64,000 bases of DNA from contig NZ_MUHA01000010.1 of assembly GCF_002217355.1 (NCBI RefSeq), positions 177,386-241,385 of the forward strand. Direction: 5' to 3'. Positions 9,105 through 18,323 of this stretch are shown here, piece after piece. The stretch is from Flavobacterium oncorhynchi (GTDB lineage Bacteria > Bacteroidota > Bacteroidia > Flavobacteriales > Flavobacteriaceae). A program made the translations under genes and the position numbers. Position 1 is the first letter of the stretch. Every line of letters starts with the position of its first letter. The notes under the pieces are model-generated. The model saw only the letters and a list, made by a program, of their open reading frames with translations. It was not told the origin of the DNA and ran no database searches.

Positions 9105-11240
9105 ATGTTCAACCAAAATATATCTCTTGCAAAATTTATTGCTGCAGTAACATTTATTGCAGGCAGTCATTCGACACCTATTTTTTCGCAAAATAAAAAA
9201 GCAGTCTCTTCAGAAAAAAAAGATCCGCAGCGTTTTTTCTCAAAACCTGATTTAATGCAGATTGGCGTTTATTATTATCCTGAGCAATGGCCGAGAGAAC
9301 AATGGGAACGCGACTTAAAAAACATTAAAAAACTTGGTTTTGAATTTACGCATTTTGCTGAATTTGCTTGGACTTACATGGAACCTCAAGAAGGTGTTTA
9401 TGATTTTAAATGGCTGGACGATGCTTTGGCAATAGCCGAAAAAGAAGGTTTAAAAGTAATTCTTTGTACGCCGACTCCAACTCCGCCGGCATGGATGGGA
9501 GAAAAATATCCTGAGATATATTTAGTAGATGCAAACGGCCACCGCAGGGAACACGGAAACAGAGCAAATGTGTCTATAACTAATGAAAAATACAGAGAAT
9601 TTACAGATCAAATTGTTGCCGAATTAGGAAAAAGATACGGTAAGAATAAAAATATCATGGGCTGGCAGATCGACAATGAACCTCTTGGCACCGCAGATTT
9701 TAGTCCATCAGCACGCAAAGCATTTCAGATTTGGCTTAAAGCCAAATACGGAACAATCGAAAAGTTAAACACAGAATGGGTTGGAAATTTCTGGAGCACA
9801 CGTTACAATAACTTCGAGCAGATTGTTTTACCAAATGCTGAAATGTATTTTGAAGATAAATTGAGTCCGCATGCTGTTTTAGATTTCAAAAGATTTACTT
9901 CTGATGCTCAAGCTCAGTACTTGAACAGACAAGCTGAAATACTTAGAAAATATGTTGATACAAAACAATGGATTACAACAAACTTTACCAACGTAATTTA
10001 TGATGCTGATCCAAGAAGTGCTGACAAAATGGATTTTATAACCTATACAATGTATCCAGTAAGCGGTCAAAATCCGTTAGGCGGCTATAGTTTTAGAATG
10101 GGTTCACCAAGCAAAATTTCAGAAGCAAATGATTATTACAGATCAATAACAGGCGTTACTGGTGTTATGGAATTACAACCTGGGCAGGTAAACTGGGCGA
10201 GTATTAATCCGCAGTTACTGCCTGGAACAGTACACATGTGGATTTCGCAGGCTTTTGGCGGCGGCTGTTCTTTTACTTGTACTTATAGATATAGACATCC
10301 GCTTGGAAGCAGCGAAATGTATCACGACGGAATCGTAGGTACAGATGGCGTAACACTTACTCAAGGCGGAAAAGAATTTGTGCAATCTATCGAAGACATG
10401 AAACTGCTTCGTAAAGAATACAATCCGAAAGCCGTAATACCGCAAGAAATTGCAAAAAGAAAAACTGGTTTTTTATGGAGTCATGACAATCTTTGGGATT
10501 TAGAAAACCAGAAACAAACCAAATTCTGGAATACTTGGAAACATAGAAACACTTATACTTCGGCCATTAAATCAACAGGTGCTCCAATGGATTTTATTAC
10601 TGAAGAGGCGAATTTTGATGATTACCCATTTATTGTTGCGCCGGCTTATCAACTTGTTGATCAAAAACTAGTGGCAAAATGGCAAAAATATGTAGAGAAT
10701 GGAGGAAATTTAATTCTAACTTGCCGTACAGGACAGAAAGACAGAAATGGTCATTTTTTTGAAGCAAATTGGAATGCTCCTATTGTTCCTTTAATTGGTG
10801 CTGATGTTGACTTTTTTGACATGTTAGTTTCTGATGTAAACGGAACTATTAAAGCTGGAAACAACAATTACAAATGGAATACTTGGGCAGATGTTTTATC
10901 GCCTAAACAAGGAACAGAAGTTTTAGCCACTTATGACGATCAGTTTTACAAAGGCAAAGCAGCAGCTGTAACCCGAAAATTAGGCAAAGGAACTATTACT
11001 TATATTGGAGTAGAAAGCAATGATGGAAATTTAGAGAGACAAATTGTACGTGACACCTATTCTCGTGCAAAAGTTGCAATTGAAAACTTACCAAAAGGTG
11101 TTTTTATAGAATGGAGAGATGGTTTTTACGTAGGTGTAAATTATACCAATGAGCCTATTAATCTGCCTATTCCTCAAGGAAGTAAAATACTAGTTGGACA
11201 AAACCCATTACAGCCTGCACAAGCTGTGATTTGGAAATAA
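9105..11240 (+). CDS. Secreted GH42-family beta-galactosidase
   Basis: Retaining beta-galactosidase of 711 residues. The N-terminus (about 30 residues, ending near IFSQN) looks like a signal peptide, unusual for GH42 enzymes, many of which are cytoplasmic. The catalytic TIM barrel starts at IGVYYYPEQWPREQWERD (about residue 50); the acid/base is E192 in WQIDNE and the probable nucleophile is E356 in MELQPG. An A4 trimerisation-like domain follows (about 470-640), then a short C-terminal beta domain. It sits between the alpha-glucosidase and the kinase-lyase fusion, consistent with cleaving the Gal-beta bond exposed after glucose is removed. Plant galactan or oligosaccharide substrates remain possible. 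Confidence 0.88.
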   Translation: MFNQNISLAKFIAAVTFIAGSHSTPIFSQNKKAVSSEKKDPQRFFSKPDLMQIGVYYYPEQWPREQWERDLKNIKKLGFEFTHFAEFAWTYMEPQEGVYDFKWLDDALAIAEKEGLKVILCTPTPTPPAWMGEKYPEIYLVDANGHRREHGNRANVSITNEKYREFTDQIVAELGKRYGKNKNIMGWQIDNEPLGTADFSPSARKAFQIWLKAKYGTIEKLNTEWVGNFWSTRYNNFEQIVLPNAEMYFEDKLSPHAVLDFKRFTSDAQAQYLNRQAEILRKYVDTKQWITTNFTNVIYDADPRSADKMDFITYTMYPVSGQNPLGGYSFRMGSPSKISEANDYYRSITGVTGVMELQPGQVNWASINPQLLPGTVHMWISQAFGGGCSFTCTYRYRHPLGSSEMYHDGIVGTDGVTLTQGGKEFVQSIEDMKLLRKEYNPKAVIPQEIAKRKTGFLWSHDNLWDLENQKQTKFWNTWKHRNTYTSAIKSTGAPMDFITEEANFDDYPFIVAPAYQLVDQKLVAKWQKYVENGGNLILTCRTGQKDRNGHFFEANWNAPIVPLIGADVDFFDMLVSDVNGTIKAGNNNYKWNTWADVLSPKQGTEVLATYDDQFYKGKAAAVTRKLGKGTITYIGVESNDGNLERQIVRDTYSRAKVAIENLPKGVFIEWRDGFYVGVNYTNEPINLPIPQGSKILVGQNPLQPAQAVIWK

Positions 11241-11257
11241 AATAAGACAAGATTAGG

Positions 11258-11436
11258 TTTGCCACGAATTACACGAATTGGCACGAATTTTTTTTAATAG
11301 ATTGCGTATAATAATTAGTGCAAATTAGTGTAATTGCTTCGCCTGTTCGCTATCGCTCGGGTCGTGACAAAAAAAGTTTTACAAGATCGCAGAAACAAAA
11401 TATAATTCGCGCTAATTCGTGCAATTCGTGGCGAAA
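11258..11436. repeat. Long imperfect inverted repeat, GCCACGAATTACACGAATT type
   Basis: The left arm (11258-11290) and the reverse complement of the right arm (11404-11436) match with few differences: both start TTTGCCACGAATT or TTTCGCCACGAATT and continue through repeated ACGAATT units. The centre carries a GC-rich module around CTTCGCCTGTTCGCTATCG. It fills the 223-nt gap between the GH42 and kinase-lyase genes and shows no coding frame. It belongs to the same repeat family as 46692-46853. Confidence 0.7.
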
Positions 11437-11463
11437 AAATAAAATAAATAAAATATAATACAA

Positions 11464-13761
11464 ATGACTTTTTCAGAAGCAGCTATTCAAGACTTAGTAA
11501 AAGAGCATTACGGATTAAACGTAACCGTAAAGGCATTAAATGGATATGATGAACTAAATTTTCTTTTATCGAATGACAAAAATGAAAAGTACATTCTAAA
11601 AGTATCAAATGAAAGTCATCCATTTCCTTTTTTAGAAGCGCAGGTTGAAATCATAAAACACTTAACCAGAAGTAATATTTCTAATTGTTTTCAGCAATTT
11701 TGCATTAATAAACAAGGCGGTGAATTAACCAAAATAGTACTTGACAATCATATCTATTATATACGAATTCTAAACTTTTTAGAAGGTACTTTTTGGGTTG
11801 ATGAAAAAGCTAAAACAACTGAATTACATTCTAATTTAGGTTCTTTTTTAGGTAATATGGACAATGCTTTGAAGGATTTTTCACATCCTGCAATGCACCG
11901 CAATTATACTTGGGACATTAGTCATGCGAGTGAAGCCGGAGACAACTTAAAACACATTCTAAATCACGAAAAAAGACGTATTGCAGGTTATTTTCTACTG
12001 CAGTTTGATACAGAAGTTCTGCCTCAAATACATCGACTGAGACATGCTTATATACACAACGATGCCAACGACTATAATGTATTAGTACAAGGTAATCGTA
12101 TAAGTGGTTTGATTGATTTTGGCGATATGGTTTACACCGTTCTTGTCAATAATCTAGCTATTGCTTGTACTTATGCCATGCTCGATGAAGAAGATCCGCT
12201 TGCTGTTGCGGCATCAATTGTTCAGGGGTATCATAAAGCCTACGCACTTACGGAACAGGAATTAGATTTATTGTATTATTTAATAGCCGGAAGACTTTGT
12301 ATCAGCGTTACACAATCTGCTTACAATGCTTCGTTAGACAGTAATAATGAACATCATTTTATTACCGAAAAACCGGCTTGGGATTTATTGTATAAATTAA
12401 TTCAAATTAATCCAATAAAAGCGCAAGATGCCTTTAGAAAAGCTTGTGGTTTTGAAGGATTAATTAATGATAATGATTACAGCGATTTACTTGAAGTTCG
12501 CAAAAAGAAAATTGGTCGAAATCTAAGCATTGGTTACAAAGACAAATTAAAAATTGTTAAAGGCGCGTTGCAATATTTGTATGATGACAAAGGAAGAACC
12601 TTTGTAGATTGCGTAAACAATCCGTCGCATGTTGGGCATTGCCACCCAGTTGTAGTTAGAAAAATGCAAAAACAAATTGCAACTTTAAATACAAATACAA
12701 GATACTTAAATGACGCCATAACGGAATATGCTGAAAAATTAACAGCAACATTACCCGAAAAACTAAGCGTTTGTTATTTTGTAAATTCTGGAAGCGAAGC
12801 AAATGATTTAGCGATTAGAATGAGCCGTCATTATACCAAACAAAAAGATATTATTGTACTGGATCATGCATATCACGGAACCTCAACTGTGGCAATGGAA
12901 ATGAGTCCGTATAAATTTGACAGCAAAGGCGGTTCTGGTCAAATGCCATGGATTCATAAAGCAATTAATCCTGATTTATATCGAGGTCCTTTTAAATACG
13001 GCGATGCAAAAGCAGGCGAAAAATATGCTGCTGATGTACAACGAATTATCGAAGATTTAAAAAAGGAAAATAAAGCACCTGCCGTATTTATTTGTGAAAC
13101 TTTATTGGGAGTCGGCGGGCAAATTCCGTTACCCGAAAACTATTTAAAAACAGCTTATGAATATGTCAGAGCTGCTGGAGGTGTTTGTATCGCCGATGAA
13201 GTTCAAGTAGGATTTGGAAGAATCGGAGATCATTTCTGGGGATTTGAATTACAAAATGTAATTCCGGATATTGTTGTTTTAGGGAAACCAATTGGCAACG
13301 GACATCCGCTCGCAGCGGTAATTGTAACAGAGGAAATTGCTGATTCATTTAATAACGGTTTAGAGTATTTTAACACCTTTGGAGGAAATCCAGTTTCTAT
13401 GACAACAGGATTAGCAGTTTTAGATGTTATTCAGGAAGAAGAAATGCAGCAGCATGCACTCGAAGTAGGAAATCATTTGATGAACGGTCTCAAAACTTTG
13501 ATGGCAAAATACCCAATAATAAGCGATGTTCGAGGACACGGATTATTTATTGGTGCCGAAATGGTAAAAGACAGAACAACAATGGAACCTGCCGTTCCTA
13601 AAATAGATATTGTAGTCGAAAAAATGAAAGCCAATGGCTTTTTACTCAGTACAGACGGTCCCTTACATAATGTTTTAAAAATAAAACCGCCTATGACATT
13701 CAGCAAACAAAATGCCGATGAAATGGTGCGTTTACTTGACATTGCATTAAGCGAATTGTAG
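11464..13761 (+). CDS. Fused hydroxylysine kinase-like (APH) and 5-phosphohydroxylysine phospho-lyase-like (class III PLP) enzyme
   Basis: Two-domain cytoplasmic protein of 765 residues. Residues 1-340 are an aminoglycoside-phosphotransferase-fold kinase with the catalytic loop HNDANDYN (H198, D200, N205) and metal-binding IDFGD (D218), as in hydroxylysine kinase HYKK. Residues 345-765 are a class III PLP fold with [11 protein letters not shown], the AYHGTS loop, [12 protein letters not shown] and the PLP lysine K608 in GKPIGNGHP. That last motif marks the phospho-lyases ETNPPL (phosphoethanolamine) and PHYKPL (phosphohydroxylysine) and separates them from true transaminases. Kinase then lyase would give aminoadipate semialdehyde from hydroxylysine. 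An ethanolamine kinase/lyase is the alternative; the antiquitin-type ALDH nearby favours hydroxylysine. Confidence 0.82.
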   Translation: MTFSEAAIQDLVKEHYGLNVTVKALNGYDELNFLLSNDKNEKYILKVSNESHPFPFLEAQVEIIKHLTRSNISNCFQQFCINKQGGELTKIVLDNHIYYIRILNFLEGTFWVDEKAKTTELHSNLGSFLGNMDNALKDFSHPAMHRNYTWDISHASEAGDNLKHILNHEKRRIAGYFLLQFDTEVLPQIHRLRHAYIHNDANDYNVLVQGNRISGLIDFGDMVYTVLVNNLAIACTYAMLDEEDPLAVAASIVQGYHKAYALTEQELDLLYYLIAGRLCISVTQSAYNASLDSNNEHHFITEKPAWDLLYKLIQINPIKAQDAFRKACGFEGLINDNDYSDLLEVRKKKIGRNLSIGYKDKLKIVKGALQYLYDDKGRTFVDCVNNPSHVGHCHPVVVRKMQKQIATLNTNTRYLNDAITEYAEKLTATLPEKLSVCYFVNSGSEANDLAIRMSRHYTKQKDIIVLDHAYHGTSTVAMEMSPYKFDSKGGSGQMPWIHKAINPDLYRGPFKYGDAKAGEKYAADVQRIIEDLKKENKAPAVFICETLLGVGGQIPLPENYLKTAYEYVRAAGGVCIADEVQVGFGRIGDHFWGFELQNVIPDIVVLGKPIGNGHPLAAVIVTEEIADSFNNGLEYFNTFGGNPVSMTTGLAVLDVIQEEEMQQHALEVGNHLMNGLKTLMAKYPIISDVRGHGLFIGAEMVKDRTTMEPAVPKIDIVVEKMKANGFLLSTDGPLHNVLKIKPPMTFSKQNADEMVRLLDIALSEL

Positions 13762-13800
13762 AAAACATTTAACACATAATTCTCACGCTTAAACACAATA

Positions 13801-13906
13801 TTGTCATTTCGACTGAAAGGAGGAATCACACACAAGATTCGACAAAGATTGGCGATTGTGATTGCGGCGTTTCTCGTGTGATTTCTCCTTTTGGTCGAAA
13901 TGACAA
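13801..13906. repeat. Palindromic intergenic repeat, TGTCATTTCGAC type
   Basis: The left arm starts TTGTCATTTCGACTGAAAGG (13801) and the right arm ends CCTTTTGGTCGAAATGACAA (13906). The arms continue inwards through GAATCACAC / GTGTGATTTC, giving about 31 bp of imperfect pairing around a 44-nt centre. It lies 3' of the kinase-lyase gene and could act as a terminator-like structure. It has no coding content. Confidence 0.7.
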
Positions 13907-13940
13907 ACTAAACGAAAATATTGTTATTAAAATCATTGAC

Positions 13941-14020
13941 CTAGCCCCGATAGTAGTGGAAATCCTTTTGTGGCGGGATTCGCCACAAAAGATTGAAACG
14001 GATAGCGGGATTAGCTCCTG
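13941..14020 (+). ncRNA. Structured element resembling the Flavo-1 RNA motif
   Basis: The block starts CTAGCCCCGATAG and ends AGCGGGATTAGCTCCTG, so its ends can pair (TAGCCCCG-like with GCGGGATTAGC). The middle is a perfect 11-bp hairpin, CTTTTGTGGCG at 13965-13975 with CGCCACAAAAG at 13981-13991. This arrangement matches what I remember of the Flavo-1 RNA motif of Flavobacteria; I could not run the covariance model. Direction is taken from the CCCCG-first orientation. The rest of the 419-nt gap before the next gene shows no coding frame. Confidence 0.5.
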
Positions 14021-14180
14021 AAAAAAGATTTGATTTTATCATAGAAATCGAAGTGACAAAACTCTAATTGAGTTTCTGGATTATGTGTTAAAAAACAGCA
14101 ACAACAAACAAAGACTATTCCTGACTTCTTATCCGAATAATTTTGGATAAGGCAATCTTCTCTATAATTACTGTATTAAA

Positions 14181-17132
14181 ATGAATAACAATAATATCCT
14201 TTCCAAGAATTCTATTAATCTTGAAAGTTTAGAAAAGCAGCTAGAAGGTAAATTATTTTACGATCATACTATGCGCTTGCTTTATGCTACTGATGCAAGC
14301 GCTTACAAAGAAATGCCTTTGGCAGTTGCAGTTCCAAAAACTAAAGAAGATATTCAAAAAATTATCGCATTTGCAAGAGAAAATAAAAGCAGCATAATAC
14401 CGCGTGCTGCCGGAACCTCGCTTGCTGGTCAAGTGGTTGGAAACGGAATTATAGTCGATATTTCGCAGGAATTTACCAAAATCATTTCAGTCGATGCAAC
14501 CGAGAAATCGGCTTGGGTAGAACCTGGAGTTATTCGTGATGAATTAAATCTTCATTTAAAATCATATAAACTGTTCTTTGGACCAGAAACTTCTACCAGT
14601 AATCGCTGCATGATTGGCGGTATGGTCGGCAATAATGCCTGCGGTGCACGATCTGTTGTTTATGGTTCTACCCGTGAACATTTACTTGAAATTAAAGGTT
14701 TTCTGGCTGATGGCTGCGAGGTTACTTTTGGTCCTTTGACAAATGCTGAATTCGAAGACAAATGCAACGGAATTAATGTAGTAAGTCCGCTAGAACAAGC
14801 CATTTATCTTCAAGCTAAAGATATTTTATCATCTGAAGCCAACAGAACTTTATTTGAGAATAATTTTCCTAAAAAAACAATTCCTAGAAGAAATACTGGT
14901 TACGCTTTAGATTTATTAGCAGATTCTATGCCTTTTGGAGATTCAACCGAAAAGTTTAATTTTTGTAAATTAATTGCAGGATCCGAAGGGACTTTGTTCT
15001 TTTCTACAGCCATAAAATTAAATTTAGTCGACGCTTTAAAACCCCAAGCTGCTTTAGTCTGCGTACATTTTGAAAGCATTAACGAATCATTAAAAGCTAA
15101 CATTGAAGCCTTAAAATTCAATCCAGACAGCGTTGAGTTAATCGATCATTATATTCTAGAATGTACAAAAGAAAACATTGAGCAAAGCAAAAATCGCTTT
15201 TTTGTAAAAGGCAATCCGCAAGCAATTTTAGCAATCGAATTTTTACGTGATACTCAAGAAGAAATTGACGCTGTTGCGACAGAAATGGAAGCTTTGATGC
15301 GCTCTAAAAATCTTGGCTATCATTTTCCGATAGTTTACGGAGAAGATACTAATAAAGTCTGGACTTTAAGAAAAGCTGGATTAGGTTTATTATCAAATAT
15401 TCCCGGCGATGCTAAAGCTGTCGCTGTAATTGAAGATACAGCTGTTGATGTAACCGATTTACCCAATTTTATTGAAGATTTCAATGCAGTTTTAAAAGAA
15501 AGAAATTTAAACTGTGTACATTATGCTCACGCCGCAACCGGCGAATTGCACCTGCGCCCTATTATCGATTTAAAAACAAAAGAAGGTACTGCAATTTTTA
15601 GAACTATTGCGACAGACATTGCTCACCTAGTTAAAAAATATAAAGGTTCTTTGAGCGGTGAACACGGTGACGGAAGGCTTCGAGGAGAGTTTATCCCTTT
15701 GATGTTAGGCGAAGAAATCTATCAAATGTTTGTTCAAATAAAAGAAGTTTGGGACCCTTGGGGTGTTTTTAATCCTGGAAAAATTGTGAATACACCGCCT
15801 ATGGATACCAGTTTAAGATATACAGCTGGTCAAGAAACTCCAATGCCCGAAACTTATTTTGATTTCTCTGAACATAACGGAATTCTGCGTGCCGCCGAAA
15901 TGTGCAATGGTTCTGGAGACTGCAGAAAAACTGAAAAAAGCGGTGGTACAATGTGCCCGAGTTATATGGCAACGCGTGACGAAAAACACACTACACGTGC
16001 AAGAGCAAACATTTTAAGAGAAACCATAACGAATTCAAAAAAAGAAAACAAATTTGATGATGAAGGTCTTCTTGAAGTTCTCGATTTATGTTTAAGCTGT
16101 AAAGGCTGCAAATCTGAATGCCCGTCGAATGTTGATATGGCAAAATTAAAAGCCGAAACCTTACAACAATATCACGACAAAAACGGCATTAAATTCCGTT
16201 CGAAATTGATTGGAAATACGCCCAAAATAAACCATTTATTTGCAGCAATACCTTGGGTTTATAATTTATCAACTAAAGGTATTTTAGGAAATATTATCAA
16301 AAAAACATCGGGTTTTGCAGTGGAGAGAAAATTGCCTTTAATGCATAAAATCACTTTTGAAAAATGGATGAAAAACTATACTCAAAAAGGCGATTTTACA
16401 AATGGTAAAGTGTATTTGTACAATGATGAATTTTTGAATTATTATGACGTTGAAATTGGTCAAACGGCTGTTAAACTTTTAAATCGTTTAGGTTATCAAG
16501 TGGAAATTCCGAAAATCGGCATCAGCGGAAGAACTTATCTTTCTAAAGGAATGCTGAAAGAAGCTCGTAAAATAGCCGAGAAAAATATTCTTGATTTTGA
16601 AAAAGCTATACCTCAAAACGGAATTTTAATTGGAATAGAACCTTCGGGAATATTATCTTTCCGAGATGAATATCCCGATTTATGCCGCGGCGATTTAAAA
16701 GAAAAAGCAAAATTAGCTGCTACAAAAACCTTTTTAATCGAAGAATTTTTAGCCAAAGAATTAGACGAGGGTCGTATTTCATCAGCTAGTTTTACGGATA
16801 AAACGGAACGTGTACGCATGCATGGTCATTGTTTTCAGAAAGCATTGTCATCATTAGTGCCGCTAAAGAAAATTTTAATGCTACCAAAAAACTATACCGT
16901 TTTAAACATTCCGAGCGGATGCTGCGGTATGGCGGGTTCTTTTGGTTATGAAAAAGAGCATTACGATATCTCTATGAAAATAGGAGAACTGGTTTTGTTT
17001 CCAACAATCCGCTCAGAAGAGCAGGCTACATTAATCTCTGCATCAGGAACAAGCTGCAGACATCAAATTACAGATGGTACAGGTCGTAAAGCGCAGCATC
17101 CGGTAGAGATTTTGTTTGAGGCATTAAAATAG
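14181..17132 (+). CDS. FAD-linked oxidase with Fe-S and CCG domains, YdiJ-like D-2-hydroxyglutarate dehydrogenase
   Basis: 983-residue flavoprotein. The N-terminal FAD-binding domain (about 40-270) has PRAAGTSLAGQVVGNG and MVGNNACGARS; the FAD-oxidase C domain (about 290-550) has HAATGELHLRP and SGEHGDGRLRGEF. A ferredoxin-like module follows, with cysteines from C575 (CNGSGDC...CP) and C637 (CLSCKGCKSECP), then a C-terminal CCG domain with HGHCFQKAL and SGCCGMAGSFG. Length and layout match E. coli YdiJ, a D-2-hydroxyglutarate dehydrogenase feeding electrons onward. In this locus it would make 2-oxoglutarate from D-2-hydroxyglutarate. A D-lactate or glycolate-type oxidase is the alternative, as the family is broad. 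Confidence 0.8.
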   Translation: MNNNNILSKNSINLESLEKQLEGKLFYDHTMRLLYATDASAYKEMPLAVAVPKTKEDIQKIIAFARENKSSIIPRAAGTSLAGQVVGNGIIVDISQEFTKIISVDATEKSAWVEPGVIRDELNLHLKSYKLFFGPETSTSNRCMIGGMVGNNACGARSVVYGSTREHLLEIKGFLADGCEVTFGPLTNAEFEDKCNGINVVSPLEQAIYLQAKDILSSEANRTLFENNFPKKTIPRRNTGYALDLLADSMPFGDSTEKFNFCKLIAGSEGTLFFSTAIKLNLVDALKPQAALVCVHFESINESLKANIEALKFNPDSVELIDHYILECTKENIEQSKNRFFVKGNPQAILAIEFLRDTQEEIDAVATEMEALMRSKNLGYHFPIVYGEDTNKVWTLRKAGLGLLSNIPGDAKAVAVIEDTAVDVTDLPNFIEDFNAVLKERNLNCVHYAHAATGELHLRPIIDLKTKEGTAIFRTIATDIAHLVKKYKGSLSGEHGDGRLRGEFIPLMLGEEIYQMFVQIKEVWDPWGVFNPGKIVNTPPMDTSLRYTAGQETPMPETYFDFSEHNGILRAAEMCNGSGDCRKTEKSGGTMCPSYMATRDEKHTTRARANILRETITNSKKENKFDDEGLLEVLDLCLSCKGCKSECPSNVDMAKLKAETLQQYHDKNGIKFRSKLIGNTPKINHLFAAIPWVYNLSTKGILGNIIKKTSGFAVERKLPLMHKITFEKWMKNYTQKGDFTNGKVYLYNDEFLNYYDVEIGQTAVKLLNRLGYQVEIPKIGISGRTYLSKGMLKEARKIAEKNILDFEKAIPQNGILIGIEPSGILSFRDEYPDLCRGDLKEKAKLAATKTFLIEEFLAKELDEGRISSASFTDKTERVRMHGHCFQKALSSLVPLKKILMLPKNYTVLNIPSGCCGMAGSFGYEKEHYDISMKIGELVLFPTIRSEEQATLISASGTSCRHQITDGTGRKAQHPVEILFEALK

Positions 17133-17148
17133 ATTCTTTTTAAACTCG

Positions 17149-17178
17149 TTGACCATATTTATTTTTTAAATATCTTTA
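17149..17178 (+). promoter_or_regulatory. Candidate Bacteroidetes-type promoter of the MgtC-like gene
   Basis: TTG (17149-17151), 19-nt spacer, TATCTTTA (17171-17178): seven of eight positions of the TAnnTTTG -7 element. It lies 62 nt upstream of the TTG start of the next gene. Confidence 0.45.
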
Positions 17179-17240
17179 TGTTAAGATTACAGCTTTCACA
17201 AGAAAATGACTCTTTTTTAATGATCTAAAAAGTAATAATT

Positions 17241-17663
17241 TTGAGCACTACAGAATTTTTAACAAGACTTGCCGCCGCCACTTTAGCGGGATTAATTATA
17301 GGTTTTGAAAGACAATGGAATCATAAAGAAACGGGACTAAAAACGAATACGCTGGTAGCTATAGGAGCTGCAACTTTTGTATTATTATCTATAAAAGTTG
17401 CCAATACTGTATCAAATGTTGATGTTACTCGTATAACAGCTCAAGTTGTTATGGGCGTTGGCTTTCTAGGTGCAGGAGTCATTTTTAGAGAAGGCGATAA
17501 TGTACATGGTTTAAACTCGGCCGCTACAATTTGGTGCAGTGCTGCTATTGGTTGTATTGCCGCTACTGGTTATTTTGTTGAAGCTTTAATTTGTACACTT
17601 ATGGTCATTATTATAAATACTGCTATCGAACCAATCGAAAGATGGTTGAAAAACAGGAAATAG
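17241..17663 (+). CDS. MgtC/SapB-family inner membrane protein
   Basis: Small polytopic membrane protein of 140 residues. It shows the family pattern: FLTRLAAATLAGLIIGFERQ near the N-terminus, KTNTLVAIGAATFVLLS, then VMGVGFLGAGVIFREG, GLNSAATIWCSAAIGCIAATGY and a last helix, making about four membrane segments. MgtC-like proteins affect magnesium homeostasis or ATP synthase activity in some pathogens; the role of short environmental members is unclear. The start is TTG at 17241, since the family N-terminus begins there and no ATG lies in the first helix. It follows the FAD-oxidase gene by 108 nt with its own candidate promoter. Confidence 0.85.
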   Translation: MSTTEFLTRLAAATLAGLIIGFERQWNHKETGLKTNTLVAIGAATFVLLSIKVANTVSNVDVTRITAQVVMGVGFLGAGVIFREGDNVHGLNSAATIWCSAAIGCIAATGYFVEALICTLMVIIINTAIEPIERWLKNRK

Positions 17664-17697
17664 TAAGTTCTAATTAACTTGTTCTTATTCTTTTTTC

Positions 17698-18261
17698 TTA
17701 ATCTTTCAGAAGCTTTTTAGCAGAATCAGAAGCGACAATCAAACCGCCGGCCATCATAATAATATCTTTTACAACTAAACGACCGGCCCCTGATAAATAA
17801 GGAAAACCAAATTGCGGAGTTGGCAGATCGCCTCCCAAATTGGGAACCCAAGTTTCTGGAGTCGTAATTAAAAAAGTAAGAGTTACCAATGCCATTCCTG
17901 CAGTAAGCAATCCGCCGATAAGTCCCAAACGATTATTAAAAATACCCAAAAAAGTCAATGTACCAATAATGACAATAACGGTTCCTAAAGCATACGAAAA
18001 ACCATACGTTCCGTTTTGATGATTCCATTTAATATTCTTTTGAACCATCTCCCCTTCTTTATTTTTATGTTCTTTATATTCTTTAGGATTATTATAAAAG
18101 AAACTCATCAAAGGACTATTGGCTACAAAAGGAACGATTCCGTCAGCCTCATATTGAAAAACTTTAAGTCCGCCAATCCACACCATAACGATAAGAATAG
18201 CGATTCGCATAAAATTGATAAACTGCCCTTGTAATTTTGATAAAATGATTAAGATTTTCAT
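17698..18261 (-). CDS. DUF417 (YkgB/RclC-like) membrane protein
   Basis: 187-residue inner membrane protein with about four hydrophobic helices: FMRIAILIVMVWIGGLKVF, a loop including SPLMSFFYN, VIVIIGTLTFLGIF, LIGGLLTAGMALVTLTFLIT, and a C-terminal VVKDIIMMAGGLIVAS segment. These match DUF417, whose E. coli member RclC belongs to the reactive-chlorine resistance operon. The upstream gene on the same strand is an AraC regulator 62 nt away, resembling the RclR-RclC association. It starts at ATG 18261. The function is suggested by family only. Confidence 0.8.
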   Translation of the reverse strand: MKILIILSKLQGQFINFMRIAILIVMVWIGGLKVFQYEADGIVPFVANSPLMSFFYNNPKEYKEHKNKEGEMVQKNIKWNHQNGTYGFSYALGTVIVIIGTLTFLGIFNNRLGLIGGLLTAGMALVTLTFLITTPETWVPNLGGDLPTPQFGFPYLSGAGRLVVKDIIMMAGGLIVASDSAKKLLKD

Positions 18262-18323
18262 AGTCTAAGTATTTAGACACAAAATTAAGAAGAGCCAATT
18301 TAGACTACAATGGACAAATATGG

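Noticed and set aside
11464..13761. Reading the kinase-lyase fusion as an aminoglycoside-resistance gene plus a transaminase
   Set aside because: The kinase fold is shared by many small-molecule kinases, and GKPIGNGHP and locus context point to amine catabolism.
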